Shown: positions 49,971 to 59,442 of the stretch, piece by piece | How the letters are laid out: every line of letters begins with the position of its first letter | How positions within the stretch are numbered: the first letter of the stretch is position 1 | Assembly (NCBI RefSeq): GCF_019049675.1 | Contig: NZ_JAFMOW010000053.1 | Location: forward strand, 1 to 64,000 | DNA: 64,000 nucleotides | Direction: 5' to 3' | Origin: Rahnella bonaserana | GTDB lineage: Bacteria; Pseudomonadota; Gammaproteobacteria; Enterobacterales; Enterobacteriaceae | Made by a program: the position numbers and the translations under genes | Notes under the pieces: model-generated | The model's database searches: none | The model's input: the letters and a program-made list of their open reading frames with translations, nothing else | Told to the model about the DNA's origin: nothing

Positions 49971-52526
49971 TCAGAACAGTTCGTGTTCCTGACCGTTATC
50001 CATGATGGTTGTCCCAACTTCATGCACGGCATGTTCTGTCGGCTGAGTTCCGTCGATGAAGTATTCCGGACGACTGTTACCGCCGCCGTCAGACAACTTA
50101 CCGGTACTCTTATCGATAGTGACCGTCACAATGCCCGGTGGCGGCGTTTGTGGCTGTTCAGGCACGCCTTCCAGCACGGCTTTCATGTAATCATCCCAGG
50201 CCGGCTGAGCACTTTTCGCACCGCCTTCAGCACCGGAAATCTGATCAGGGATCACGCCTGAAGCCGTTGAACGACCCAGATCGCGGCGGTGATCGTCAAA
50301 ACCAATCCAGACCGAGGTCACAACATTCGGGCCATAACCTGAGAACCACGCATCTTTCGAGCTGTTGGTTGTACCGGTTTTACCGCCAATGTCGTGGCGC
50401 TTGAGGTCACGACCTGCACGCCAGCCGGTGCCCATCCAGCCTGGTTCACCGAAGATGTTGGAGTTCAGTGCATCGCTTATCAGGAATGAAAGCGGTGTGC
50501 TGATCACGTGTGGCGCGTATTGCTGCGCGGCGTCAACCTGCGGTGAGTTAGGCGGCACCTGCTCCAGTTGCGGAGTTGGTACGCCGGTATTGTTGCCGGT
50601 GGTCGATGTCGCCACGTTTTCTACGTTGTCATCGGACAGCACTGCCGATTTTTGCGTATCGCCATAAATCACCGGGATAGTGCAGGTGCGGCAGGCAATT
50701 TTAGGTTTCGCTTCAAACTGAACCTGGCCGGACTCATCCACGATTTTAGTGATGAAATACGGGTCAACCAGATAACCGCCGTTCGTCAGGGTGGCGTAAC
50801 CGCGCACAACTTGTAACGGGGTGAAAGAAGCCGAGCCCAGCGCCAGAGATTCGGAATGTACAATGTTAGAGGCCGGGAAGCCGAAACGTTGCAGATATTC
50901 TGCTGCGTAATCGACACCCATCGCACGCATTGCACGCACCATCACCACGTTTTTAGACTCACCCAGACCACGGCGTAAGCGGATCGGACCGTAATAGGTT
51001 GGCGGGGAGTTCTTCGGACGCCAGTCTGTACCGGCACCGGCATCCCAGCGGGTAATCGGCATGTCATTCAGAATGGTCGCCAGCGTCAGGCCTTTGTCCA
51101 TTGCTGCGGTATACAGGAACGGTTTGATATTAGAACCGAGCTGACGCACCGCCTGATTGGCACGGTTAAATTTGCTCTGATTAAAGTCAAAGCCGCCGAC
51201 CAGCGCTTCTATCGCACCGTCGTTTGGATTGAGCGAAACGATAGCCGAGTTGACGTCCGGAACCTGCGCCAGCCACCAGACATCGCCGACTTTACGTACC
51301 CAAATCTGCTGACCAGGGCGTACCACGTCAGAGACTTTTTTCGGGGTTGGCCCCTGAGCATTATCGTTGCGATAAGGACGTGCCCAGCGCATACCGCTGA
51401 AAGGCAGGCTGATTACCGCACGGTTAGACATGGTCGCCGTCGCCTGCGCGTCATCCGTTGCGGTGATTACCGCAGGGAACAGCGGGCCATAAACCGGCAG
51501 CGTTTTCAGTGACTGAACAATTTTGTCCTGATCCCACGCCGGTTCGCCGACTTTCCACAGTTCGTTAGACGGACCGCGGTAGCCGTGACGCATGTCGTAG
51601 TTGAGAACGTTGGTACGCAAGGCTTCCTGCGCGGCCAGCTGCGTTTTCCTGGTAATCGTGGTGTAAACCATATAGCCATCGTTATATGCGTTATCGCCAT
51701 AACGTTTCACCATTTCCTGACGCACCATTTCAGTCAGGTACGGCGCAGAGAACTCAATGTGCGGGGCATGATAATTCGCCACCAGCGGCTCAGCGCGAGC
51801 CTGGTCGTACTGCGCCTGCGTGATGTATTTCTCATCCAGCATACGGGCCAGCACGGTATTGCGGCGCGCTAACGAACGGTCATGGGAATACAACGGGTTA
51901 AAGGTTGATGGTGCTTTAGGCAGACCGGCAATCACCGCCATTTCACTCAATGTCAGCTGGCTGACATCTTTACCAAAATAAACCTGTGCAGCGGCACCCA
52001 CGCCATAGGCACGGTAACCGAGATAAATCTTGTTGAGATACAGCTCGAGGATTTCATCTTTGGACATCATCTGCTCAATGCGGATGGCCAAAAACGCTTC
52101 CTTAATTTTACGGGTCAGCGTGCGTTCAGGACTTAAGAAGAAGTTACGTGCCAGCTGTTGAGTAATGGTACTCGCACCTTGTGAGGCATGGCCGGACACC
52201 AGCGCAACGGAAGCCGCACGGAAAATACCGATAGGATCCACGCCGTGGTGCTCATAGAAACGACTGTCTTCGGTCGCGATAAACGCATGCACCATTTCCG
52301 GTGGGATCTGGTCGAGTTTCAGCGGGATACGACGTTTTTCGCCGTATTGGGCGATTAAATCGCCATCAGCACTGAAAACCTGCATGGGTGTTTGCAGGCG
52401 CACGTCTTTGAGCGTGGCGACATCGGGTAACTGAGGCTCGATATATTTATACAATCCGAAGATCGAGGCGGCTCCCAGCAAAATGCAACACACTGCAAGA
52501 ATCAATAAATACTTTACGAACTTCAC
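49971..52526 (-). CDS. mrcA: penicillin-binding protein 1A
   Basis: PBP1A is a major class A peptidoglycan synthase. I prefer a GTG start at 52526, which gives 851 residues beginning V/M-KFVKYLLILAVCC like E. coli PBP1A (850) and has GGGA upstream; an in-frame ATG at 52550 adds eight residues but lacks a ribosome site. Seen are the membrane helix (about 5-25), GT51 motifs ATEDSRFYEHHG and ASTITQQLARN, and transpeptidase motifs S-N-I-K (GSNIKPFLY), SKN and GGKTGTTNSS. It is divergent from the hof genes. Confidence 0.95.
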   Translation of the reverse strand: MKFVKYLLILAVCCILLGAASIFGLYKYIEPQLPDVATLKDVRLQTPMQVFSADGDLIAQYGEKRRIPLKLDQIPPEMVHAFIATEDSRFYEHHGVDPIGIFRAASVALVSGHASQGASTITQQLARNFFLSPERTLTRKIKEAFLAIRIEQMMSKDEILELYLNKIYLGYRAYGVGAAAQVYFGKDVSQLTLSEMAVIAGLPKAPSTFNPLYSHDRSLARRNTVLARMLDEKYITQAQYDQARAEPLVANYHAPHIEFSAPYLTEMVRQEMVKRYGDNAYNDGYMVYTTITRKTQLAAQEALRTNVLNYDMRHGYRGPSNELWKVGEPAWDQDKIVQSLKTLPVYGPLFPAVITATDDAQATATMSNRAVISLPFSGMRWARPYRNDNAQGPTPKKVSDVVRPGQQIWVRKVGDVWWLAQVPDVNSAIVSLNPNDGAIEALVGGFDFNQSKFNRANQAVRQLGSNIKPFLYTAAMDKGLTLATILNDMPITRWDAGAGTDWRPKNSPPTYYGPIRLRRGLGESKNVVMVRAMRAMGVDYAAEYLQRFGFPASNIVHSESLALGSASFTPLQVVRGYATLTNGGYLVDPYFITKIVDESGQVQFEAKPKIACRTCTIPVIYGDTQKSAVLSDDNVENVATSTTGNNTGVPTPQLEQVPPNSPQVDAAQQYAPHVISTPLSFLISDALNSNIFGEPGWMGTGWRAGRDLKRHDIGGKTGTTNSSKDAWFSGYGPNVVTSVWIGFDDHRRDLGRSTASGVIPDQISGAEGGAKSAQPAWDDYMKAVLEGVPEQPQTPPPGIVTVTIDKSTGKLSDGGGNSRPEYFIDGTQPTEHAVHEVGTTIMDNGQEHELF

Positions 52527-52647
52527 CTGAGATTTCCCATTAAGTGTCAATTGGGCAGTTTATAAACAACCGCGCGGTAGTATAAAGGCAAGCCAGCAAC
52601 ATGGATACGTTCTTTTATTTACCTGACAATATGGAGATTGGGCGAAA

Positions 52648-53481
52648 ATGAGACTACAAGCATGGCAGGTAGGTCTGGATATTCAAGCCGGTTTTGCCCG
52701 TGCGATCGCCGTTCAGCGGCGGCGGAATGGCTGGCAATTACGTCACTGGTGGCAGCATCCGCTGCCTTCCTTCACATTGCGGGAGGGGATATTACATGAG
52801 ACCGCGCCGCTGATCGCCATTTTATCGTGCTGGCGGAAAACCCTCCCGACGATATTTTCTCTGCGAATTACCCTTCCCGCACAACGGATTATGCAGCAAC
52901 GCATGGCGTCGCCTGATCCCCGTTTGCGCGAACCGGCCCGCAGCGCGTTTATCTTTGCACATGCGGCAAAAAAGTTTCCGCTGGGCATGGAACATCTGGT
53001 GATGGATTACCGCGCTGACCCGCACGGCGACAACCAGGTGGTGGTCACGGCGGCCAGGCAACAGGAAATTCAGCAATGGATGGAATGTCTGTCTCAGGCA
53101 CAGCTTTATCCCGATGCCATCGAACTGACCCCCTGCGCACTTCAGGTGGCGGCTTTTGCTGCCGGCCTTCCCGGTGATGCATTGCTGGTTCATCCGCTTG
53201 ATGACGGATTCCTTTGGGCCTCGCCACACAGTTTGCCATTTCAGTTTGGTTTGTCTGATGACGCACCTGAAGATGAGTCGCTGTCAGAGCGCATCCGCCA
53301 GCAATATCGCGCGGCGGCGTTATGCCACAGCGAGTGTTTCTTCAGCGGAACGTCTCGACTTCCGGCAATGCAATGCTGGTCGCCACTCAGTGCTATTGCG
53401 CAATTATCCGCACCGTTGCCCGTAAATCCGGGAGATTTTGCGCCTGCAGTCGGACTGGCACTGCGACAGGACGATCATTGA
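52648..53481 (+). CDS. hofM: PilM-like protein HofM
   Basis: HofM (277 residues) is the PilM-like, actin-fold cytoplasmic member of a type IV pilus assembly set; in E. coli the hofMNOPQ genes are needed to use DNA as a nutrient. The N-terminus QAWQVGLDIQAGFARAIAVQ shows the phosphate-1-like loop of the fold, and ATP-binding stretches follow. It is the first gene of the operon; its stop overlaps the hofN start (TGATG). Confidence 0.88.
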   Translation: MRLQAWQVGLDIQAGFARAIAVQRRRNGWQLRHWWQHPLPSFTLREGILHETAPLIAILSCWRKTLPTIFSLRITLPAQRIMQQRMASPDPRLREPARSAFIFAHAAKKFPLGMEHLVMDYRADPHGDNQVVVTAARQQEIQQWMECLSQAQLYPDAIELTPCALQVAAFAAGLPGDALLVHPLDDGFLWASPHSLPFQFGLSDDAPEDESLSERIRQQYRAAALCHSECFFSGTSRLPAMQCWSPLSAIAQLSAPLPVNPGDFAPAVGLALRQDDH

Positions 53482-54044
53482 TGCTGCAGGTCAATTTACT
53501 GCCATGGCGCAAACTTCGTCTGCAGCGCCGGAGTCGTTACTGGCTGAAAATGTTTATTTGTTTTCCGGCGATCGTCGCGATTGCTTTCCTGACACTGACC
53601 GCCTTTCTCGCTCAGGAACGGGCAATGCTGCAACTGCATTTCTCTGCGCTGAATGCTTCTGTCCAGGTGTTATCGCGTCAGCTGCTGGATACGAATACGG
53701 CAGCGGAGCAGGTAAAAACGCTGAAGGCGCAGCGTCAGACTGCCCTTCAGCAACTGAAACGAAGTCAGGATTATCTTCAGTTACTGGAATTAGTGGCTGC
53801 GCAGATCCCGCAAGACGTGCGGCTGACTGAAATGACGGAGCATCAGCAAGTTCTGACCCTGAAGGGAGAAGGGCACTTTTATCACGATATTTTGTCTTTC
53901 CGGGACGTGCTGGCGGTCAGCGGCTTATTTGGCAACGTCAGCCTTTCTGATGTTCAGCAGCAACCTGACAGGATGCTGAGCTTCCTGATAAAAGCACAAT
54001 TTCTGTCTGCCAGTCCCGCGCCTGAACAGGGGAAAGTACCATGA
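53481..54044 (+). CDS. hofN: PilN-like protein HofN
   Basis: HofN begins MLQVNLLPWRKLRLQRR, the cytoplasmic NLLPWR motif by which PilN binds PilM, followed by a single membrane helix (about 22-44) and a coiled coil with many Gln/Leu, then a small periplasmic domain. The start at 53481 gives 187 residues; a longer upstream frame is inside hofM. The 3' end overlaps the next gene by 4 bp. Confidence 0.88.
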   Translation: MLQVNLLPWRKLRLQRRSRYWLKMFICFPAIVAIAFLTLTAFLAQERAMLQLHFSALNASVQVLSRQLLDTNTAAEQVKTLKAQRQTALQQLKRSQDYLQLLELVAAQIPQDVRLTEMTEHQQVLTLKGEGHFYHDILSFRDVLAVSGLFGNVSLSDVQQQPDRMLSFLIKAQFLSASPAPEQGKVP

Positions 54045-54886
54045 TGAGGCTTTTGTCAGAACGCCTCGAGCCGCTGATGGAAAAGCCAGCCTGGCAAAGA
54101 GGGCTGACTCTGATCGCGGGCGTGCTGGTTCTGATGCTGTTGCTTTATCTTTGTGGGCTCCGCGGATTAAGGCAGCAACAGGATGCACTGACACGGGAAA
54201 TTGCGGTCGCACAGCACACCGTTTTTCAGTCTCAGAGGGCTTTGTTGCGTTTACCTCCGCTGAGTACCCTGAAGCAGAAAATGCAAAACAACGCGGTTCT
54301 TGTGCAAGAGAGTTTGCCGCTGGCGCAACAATTTGCTCAGCCGCTGAAAGACGCCGGAGCAGAGTTACTTCGCTGGTCGCCAGTCCTGCAGCCGAAAGCA
54401 GATGAACAGGGAACGCTGGATTTGCAGCTAACTTTTGCCGGCCTGACACATTTTCTTCATGCCTTGCTGCAACGTCCGGAACATCCCGCGTTCAGTGAGC
54501 CGGATATCAGGATGACTGTTTCCGGTTTAAAAGCCTCGATTCTGTTGACGCAAACTACCGGTACGGGCGGACTGGCTTATCCCTCCTCCGTCACTGGGAC
54601 CGGGCGTGATCCGTTTTCGCCACTGGACTCTTCAGCGTGCCCCGGCGTTTCTGCGATGTCAGATTGGATCCTGAGCGGTATTTCACAAGCGGACGGCCGG
54701 CAATCGGGCTGGCTGTTATCGCCTGATGGCCGCTGGACAAAAGTCGAGGCCGGTAATCAGGTGGGAACGCCCGCATGGACGGTGGAAACACTGAACGCCT
54801 CCCAGGCAGAGCTCAGTCTCAGTGAGCCACGGTGCGCTTTGCTGCGCCAAACTTTGCGTTTAGGTAAGAACTCTGCGCTTAGGTAA
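54041..54886 (+). CDS. HofO-HofP fusion (PilO-like plus PilP-like)
   Basis: A single 281-residue frame replaces two E. coli genes. Residues 1-185 look like HofO/PilO: short cytoplasmic part, membrane helix (about 21-41), coiled coil and a ferredoxin-like domain. From about 187, GTGRDPFSPLDSSACPG then MSDWILSGI, GRWTKVEAGN and WTVETLN align by eye with the HofP sequence after its signal peptide (RDPF, L-QW, KKWRRVQQND, WTILQL). The HofP signal peptide is absent, as expected if the domain is carried by the PilO helix. The frame is open without any break. Confidence 0.75.
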   Translation: MMRLLSERLEPLMEKPAWQRGLTLIAGVLVLMLLLYLCGLRGLRQQQDALTREIAVAQHTVFQSQRALLRLPPLSTLKQKMQNNAVLVQESLPLAQQFAQPLKDAGAELLRWSPVLQPKADEQGTLDLQLTFAGLTHFLHALLQRPEHPAFSEPDIRMTVSGLKASILLTQTTGTGGLAYPSSVTGTGRDPFSPLDSSACPGVSAMSDWILSGISQADGRQSGWLLSPDGRWTKVEAGNQVGTPAWTVETLNASQAELSLSEPRCALLRQTLRLGKNSALR

Positions 54887-54901
54887 GAAAAAGGATTCTC
54901 C

Positions 54902-56176
54902 ATGGAAAGGAAAATAATGAAATACATCAATCACAAAGTGGCTTTTATTCTGCTGTGCTTTTGCCTCAGTCCGGTGAAAGCGGCTCCGGCGCTTATTTCT
55001 CTGGATTTTCCGTCATCACCCGTCGGCCTGGTCTTGCAGGCACTGGCAGATTCGCGGCAACTTAATCTGGTCACCGCACCGGGTGTCGACGGACACATCA
55101 GTGTGAAACTCAAAGAGGTGCCGTGGCAGCAGGCGCTCGATATCATTCTGAAAATGGGCCATCTCACCAGCGAGTTGCAGGGCAATGTTTTACTGGTGTC
55201 TCCGGTTATTGATCCGCTGATTCAGCGACAGCAACAGGAAGATGCCGCTGAACAACTGGCGCTGAACAGCCCGATTATCAGCATGACCGTTCCGCTCCGG
55301 TACGCGGATGCCAAAGATACTGCGCAAAGTCTGAATACTCAAAAAGGGTCTTTGCTTTCTGTGAAAGGCAATGCTTCGGCCGATACTCGCACCAATACGC
55401 TTTTATTACGTGATACCCGGGAGGCGCTGGACGTTGTTGCGCCGTGGGTAAAAGAAATGGATTTCCCGTTACAACAGGTACAACTGGCGGCACATATCGT
55501 GACGATGAACAGTGAAAGCCTGCGGGAGTTAGGCGTGCAATGGGGGTTGAACGGTGAGGAGCCAATCACGAAAGCCGTGCGTATAAACAATTTCAGTATG
55601 GGAATGCCGGTAGAGAATCCGATATTTACGGCGGGCTTTAATCTGGCACACATCAGCGGGCGGATTCTGGATCTGGAACTGACCGCCCTTGAGCAGGAAG
55701 ATAAGGTGGATATTATAGCCAGTCCGCGCCTGATGACGGCGCATATGCAAACCGCCAGTATCAAGCAGGGGACCGAAATTCCTTATCAGGTGTCGAGCGG
55801 TGCCAGTGGCAGTACATCCATTGAATTTAAAGAAGCCGTGCTCGGGATGGAAGTGACGCCGAAGATCTTGCGCGACGGGCGCATTCAGATGGCGTTAGAG
55901 ATAAGCCAGAACATGCCGGGAAGAAGTATAAAGCAGTCAGAAGGCGAGGCACTGGCTATCGACAAGCAGGAAATTAAAACTCAGGTGACGGTGAAGGATG
56001 GGGAAACTATTGTGCTTGGCGGGATATTCCAGCGTAAAAATCAAAAAACAGACACCAAAGTGCCGGTGCTGGGCGACATTCCGGTGGTCGGTTCCTTGTT
56101 TAAACACCAGTACACAAGTGAACAGCGGCGTGAGTTGGTGATTTTCATCACTCCGAGCCTAATCCACATGCAGTAA
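54902..56176 (+). CDS. hofQ: secretin-family DNA-utilisation protein HofQ
   Basis: HofQ is a PilQ-like outer-membrane secretin, 424 residues, with a signal peptide ending near VKA-APA, two N-terminal domains (VGLVLQALADSRQLNLV, DGHISVKLKEVPWQQAL) and the secretin core (LDIIASPRLM-like DIIASPRLMTAH, GTEIPYQVSSGASG, VLGMEVTPKI, VLGGIF, VPVLGDIPVVGSLF). Start at 54902 follows AAGGATT; a second Met at 54917 also has a good site. A role in taking DNA across the outer membrane is inferred from E. coli. Confidence 0.92.
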   Translation: MERKIMKYINHKVAFILLCFCLSPVKAAPALISLDFPSSPVGLVLQALADSRQLNLVTAPGVDGHISVKLKEVPWQQALDIILKMGHLTSELQGNVLLVSPVIDPLIQRQQQEDAAEQLALNSPIISMTVPLRYADAKDTAQSLNTQKGSLLSVKGNASADTRTNTLLLRDTREALDVVAPWVKEMDFPLQQVQLAAHIVTMNSESLRELGVQWGLNGEEPITKAVRINNFSMGMPVENPIFTAGFNLAHISGRILDLELTALEQEDKVDIIASPRLMTAHMQTASIKQGTEIPYQVSSGASGSTSIEFKEAVLGMEVTPKILRDGRIQMALEISQNMPGRSIKQSEGEALAIDKQEIKTQVTVKDGETIVLGGIFQRKNQKTDTKVPVLGDIPVVGSLFKHQYTSEQRRELVIFITPSLIHMQ

Positions 56177-56524
56177 GCGGGTATTCTGACTTAATGTAAA
56201 TTGCAGAATAACGTTGAGCACATGCAACTTTTTGTGTCGCAAGAGGCTTCTGCGTTTGACGCTGCCGTCGATTTAGCTTACAAGGGTTACCGAATTGAGC
56301 ACCGTGATCTTTTTATTACGACAGACACGCCGATAAAAACGTACGGTTTCCCTCCTGCGGCGTGCAAAGTGATTTATTCGGTTGCCAAACTACCAAGAGT
56401 GTTGAGATAATTTTTTTCTGATCTCGCACTATATCGCTCATGAGGTTTCAGTTTAGGTCCCGCCGCTAATTTGATTGGCGGGGCGGGTTATCATCAACGA
56501 ATTGTCTTAGTAATACCGAAAAAC
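56177..56524. other. hofQ-aroK spacer
   Basis: About 350 bp. It holds a TATTCTG/CAGAATA dyad (56182-56188, 56204-56210) just after hofQ and a GC-rich CCCGCC/GGCGGG hairpin (56459-56464, 56477-56482) about 40 bp before aroK, neither with a T-run. A possible short gene is listed separately. Confidence 0.45.
56222..56410 (+). CDS. doubtful small hypothetical protein
   Basis: A 62-residue frame (MQLFVSQEASAFDAAVDLAY at the start) or 69 residues from 56201. It has no clear ribosome site, no signal peptide, and no family I recognise. The composition is protein-like, with a basic end (KLPRVLR). It may be a leftover of a gene or chance. Confidence 0.25.
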   Translation: MQLFVSQEASAFDAAVDLAYKGYRIEHRDLFITTDTPIKTYGFPPAACKVIYSVAKLPRVLR

Positions 56525-57046
56525 ATGGCAGAGAAACGCAATATCTTTCTGGTTGGGCCTATGGGTGCCGGCAAAAGCACTATTGGTCGACAGTTAGCTC
56601 AGCAACTCAATATGGAGTTTTTCGACTCCGATCACGAAATTGAGCGACGTACCGGAGCTGATGTGGGCTGGGTATTTGATTTAGAAGGCGAAGACGGATT
56701 CCGCGACCGCGAAGAAAAAGTGATCAACGAACTGACCGAAAAACAAGGCATTGTTCTGGCGACAGGTGGCGGTTCCGTGAAATCACGTGAAACCCGTAAC
56801 CGTTTGTCAGCGCGTGGCGTTGTCGTCTATCTTGAAACTACCATCGAAAAACAACTGGCGCGTACACAACGCGACAAAAAACGTCCATTATTACAAGTGA
56901 GTGCTCCGCCACGTGAAGTGCTTGAAGCACTGGCGAGAGAGCGCAATCCTTTGTATGAAGAGATTGCCGACGTCACTATTCGTACCGATGATCAAAGTGC
57001 CAAGGTCGTTGCTAACCAGATTATTAACATGCTGGAAAGTAACTGA
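56525..57046 (+). CDS. aroK: shikimate kinase I
   Basis: AroK phosphorylates shikimate at O3 in the aromatic amino acid pathway. The start at 56525 gives 173 residues, as in E. coli. The P-loop GPMGAGKST is at residues 11-19, the substrate-binding [11 protein letters not shown] near 34 and [11 protein letters not shown] near 80, the lid RDKKRPLL near 117. It begins the aroKB-damX-dam-rpe-gph-trpS cluster. Confidence 0.97.
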   Translation: MAEKRNIFLVGPMGAGKSTIGRQLAQQLNMEFFDSDHEIERRTGADVGWVFDLEGEDGFRDREEKVINELTEKQGIVLATGGGSVKSRETRNRLSARGVVVYLETTIEKQLARTQRDKKRPLLQVSAPPREVLEALARERNPLYEEIADVTIRTDDQSAKVVANQIINMLESN

Positions 57047-57103
57047 TTATTGGTGTCCATCATTGCCTGAGGGTGTCAGTTAAAGAAGGTCACAGAGCAC
57101 GAC

Positions 57104-58186
57104 ATGGAGAGGATTACCGTAACGTTAGGGGAGCGTAGCTACCCCATTACGATTGCTGCCGGATTGTTCCACGATCCGGCTTCTTTTATGCCGGTAAAGG
57201 CAGGCGATCAGGTCATGATAGTGACCAATGAAACCCTCGCCCCTCTCTATCTGGACGCAATCTGTTCAGTGCTGGAGCAGGCAGGCGTTCGTGTTGATCA
57301 GGTGATTTTGCCTGATGGTGAACAATACAAATCCCTGGCTGTTCTAAATGACGTGTTTTCCGCGCTGCTTGAAAAGCCGCACGGACGTGATACCACGCTT
57401 GTCGCCCTTGGCGGCGGCGTTGTCGGAGATTTAACCGGCTTCGCCGCAGCCAGTTATCAACGCGGTGTGCGCTTTGTTCAGGTGCCCACCACGCTGCTTT
57501 CTCAGGTCGATTCCTCTGTTGGCGGTAAAACAGCGGTAAACCATCCCCTTGGGAAAAACATGATCGGCGCGTTTTATCAGCCTGCGTCGGTGGTGGTTGA
57601 TCTCGACTGTCTGAGAACTTTGCCTGCCCGTGAAATGTCATCGGGTCTCGCGGAAGTTATCAAATACGGCATTATTTTAGATGCCGACTTCTTTACCTGG
57701 CTTGAAGACAACATGGACGCTTTGCTGGCGCTGGATATGAACGCGCTTGCTTACTGTATCCGTCGTTGCTGCGAGCTGAAAGCTGAGGTTGTGGCAGCCG
57801 ATGAACGTGAAAACGGACTGCGCGCCTTGCTGAATCTGGGCCATACTTACGGCCATGCTATTGAAGCAGAAATGGGTTATGGCAACTGGTTGCATGGCGA
57901 AGCTGTGGCGGCCGGGATGGTGATGGCTTGTTATACGGCTCACCGTCTGGGGCAATTCAGTCTGGGTGATATTGCCCGGGTGAAAGCGTTACTGACTCGT
58001 GCGGGTTTACCGGTAACCGGTCCCGTAGAGATGGACGCCCCGTCTTATCTGCCGCACATGATGCGTGATAAGAAAGTGCTGGCTGGTGAGCTGCGTCTGG
58101 TTTTGCCAAAAGCCATTGGTCAGTCTGAAGTACGCTCCGGCGTATCACATGAAATGGTGCTGGCTTCGATTGAAGATTGCCGTTAA
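57104..58186 (+). CDS. aroB: 3-dehydroquinate synthase
   Basis: AroB converts DAHP to 3-dehydroquinate using NAD+ and a divalent metal. Its 360 residues fit the family. The NAD-binding [16 protein letters not shown] (near 105), the active-site [13 protein letters not shown] and KNMIGAF, and the metal ligands in GLAEVIKYG (Glu) and [11 protein letters not shown] and HGEAVA (His) are all seen. It lies 57 bp after aroK. Confidence 0.97.
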   Translation: MERITVTLGERSYPITIAAGLFHDPASFMPVKAGDQVMIVTNETLAPLYLDAICSVLEQAGVRVDQVILPDGEQYKSLAVLNDVFSALLEKPHGRDTTLVALGGGVVGDLTGFAAASYQRGVRFVQVPTTLLSQVDSSVGGKTAVNHPLGKNMIGAFYQPASVVVDLDCLRTLPAREMSSGLAEVIKYGIILDADFFTWLEDNMDALLALDMNALAYCIRRCCELKAEVVAADERENGLRALLNLGHTYGHAIEAEMGYGNWLHGEAVAAGMVMACYTAHRLGQFSLGDIARVKALLTRAGLPVTGPVEMDAPSYLPHMMRDKKVLAGELRLVLPKAIGQSEVRSGVSHEMVLASIEDCR

Positions 58187-58312
58187 GACTGCGGCCATAA
58201 TTTTGGCCAGATAACGACCGATTTCACCCATGCCAGCAAAGCTTTATTTTTAGTCAGGATAGTTGCTCCGCGTAAAGCCAGTTAAGGCTTTTAGCCGGGT
58301 TGGAGGTTTTAG

Positions 58313-59362
58313 ATGGATGATTTAACACCGGAAGACGATCTCAAACCAGACACCAGCGATCGCCGCCCCCCGCGCGCCCGCAAACCGTCTCCTTCCATTC
58401 CAAAAGTTGCTGTTTCCCGCCAGTACGTGATGATCGGCATCGGTATTGTGGTGCTGGTCTTGCTGATTGTCGGCATCGGCTCTGCCATGAAGTCGCCAAC
58501 ATCCAATCAGCCAGCCCAGCAGAACAACGGACCGAAAGACATTAGTCTTGCCGGTAACGATGCAGCAGCGCCTGCTCAGCCTTCTGCCCAGGCTCAGGCC
58601 AATACGGCGCAGGCCATTAACGGTCAGCAACCTGCCGATGGCCAGCAACCGAAGAGTATCGGCTTACCGCCGGTTTCCTCCACACCAACTGAAGCCCAGC
58701 CAGTTCCGGATAATGGTCAGGCGAAAGAGCGTGTCGATTTGCCTGGCGATATGAGTGATGCGTTATCTTCTCAGCAAAATCAGGTGGATAATGCCGCGCA
58801 GGGTGGAATGAATCCTGCTGCGCAATCACTGACTTCTTTGCCAACAGCGCCGGCAACCGTGAACGGTTCTGCCCGCACTCAGGCTGCGGCCGGCTCTCAG
58901 CCATCCGCCTCGCATATCCGTCCGGCTCCGGTTGTTCGTAATCCGCAGACTGCGCACACGGCGAAACCAGCAGAGCACAAACCTGCTGCGACCAGCCAGA
59001 CTGCCCATACAGCCAAACCGCAGGCTTCCAAATCATCGGCAACACCGGCTCCGTCGTCTTCTGTCGCGTCATCAGGCAGTTCATCGGCCATCAAGTCAGC
59101 GCCGGGTACACACTTTACCCTGCAATTAAGCGGTGCTTCTCAATCGAACTCGCTGAATGCCTTTGCTAAACAGCAAGGTCTGAAGAATTATCTGGTATAT
59201 CAGACAGCCCGCGACGGGAAGCCGTGGTTTGTGCTGGTCAGTGGTAACTATGCTTCTTCTGCAGAAGCCAAACGTGCCATTTCCAGCTTGCCTGCGGAAG
59301 TTCAGGCGAAAAAACCGTGGGTCAAGCCTGTACATCAGGTACAGCAAGACCTGAAAAAATGA
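58313..59362 (+). CDS. damX: cell division protein DamX
   Basis: DamX is a divisome SPOR protein that binds septal peptidoglycan. It has 349 residues: a charged cytoplasmic N-terminus, one membrane helix (about 42-61), a long Gln/Ala/Pro/Ser-rich periplasmic linker (with AHTAKP repeats near 220-245) and a C-terminal SPOR domain (about 265-345, HFTLQLSGAS to KPWVKPVHQVQ). It is shorter than E. coli DamX (428), the linker being the variable part. It precedes dam by 80 bp. Confidence 0.94.
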   Translation: MDDLTPEDDLKPDTSDRRPPRARKPSPSIPKVAVSRQYVMIGIGIVVLVLLIVGIGSAMKSPTSNQPAQQNNGPKDISLAGNDAAAPAQPSAQAQANTAQAINGQQPADGQQPKSIGLPPVSSTPTEAQPVPDNGQAKERVDLPGDMSDALSSQQNQVDNAAQGGMNPAAQSLTSLPTAPATVNGSARTQAAAGSQPSASHIRPAPVVRNPQTAHTAKPAEHKPAATSQTAHTAKPQASKSSATPAPSSSVASSGSSSAIKSAPGTHFTLQLSGASQSNSLNAFAKQQGLKNYLVYQTARDGKPWFVLVSGNYASSAEAKRAISSLPAEVQAKKPWVKPVHQVQQDLKK

Positions 59363-59442
59363 AACTGATCTCAACGCGATTTGCTGTCTAAAAACAGGAT
59401 ACAATCCGCGGCTGTGAATTGTATAAGTAGCTAACTGACGGC

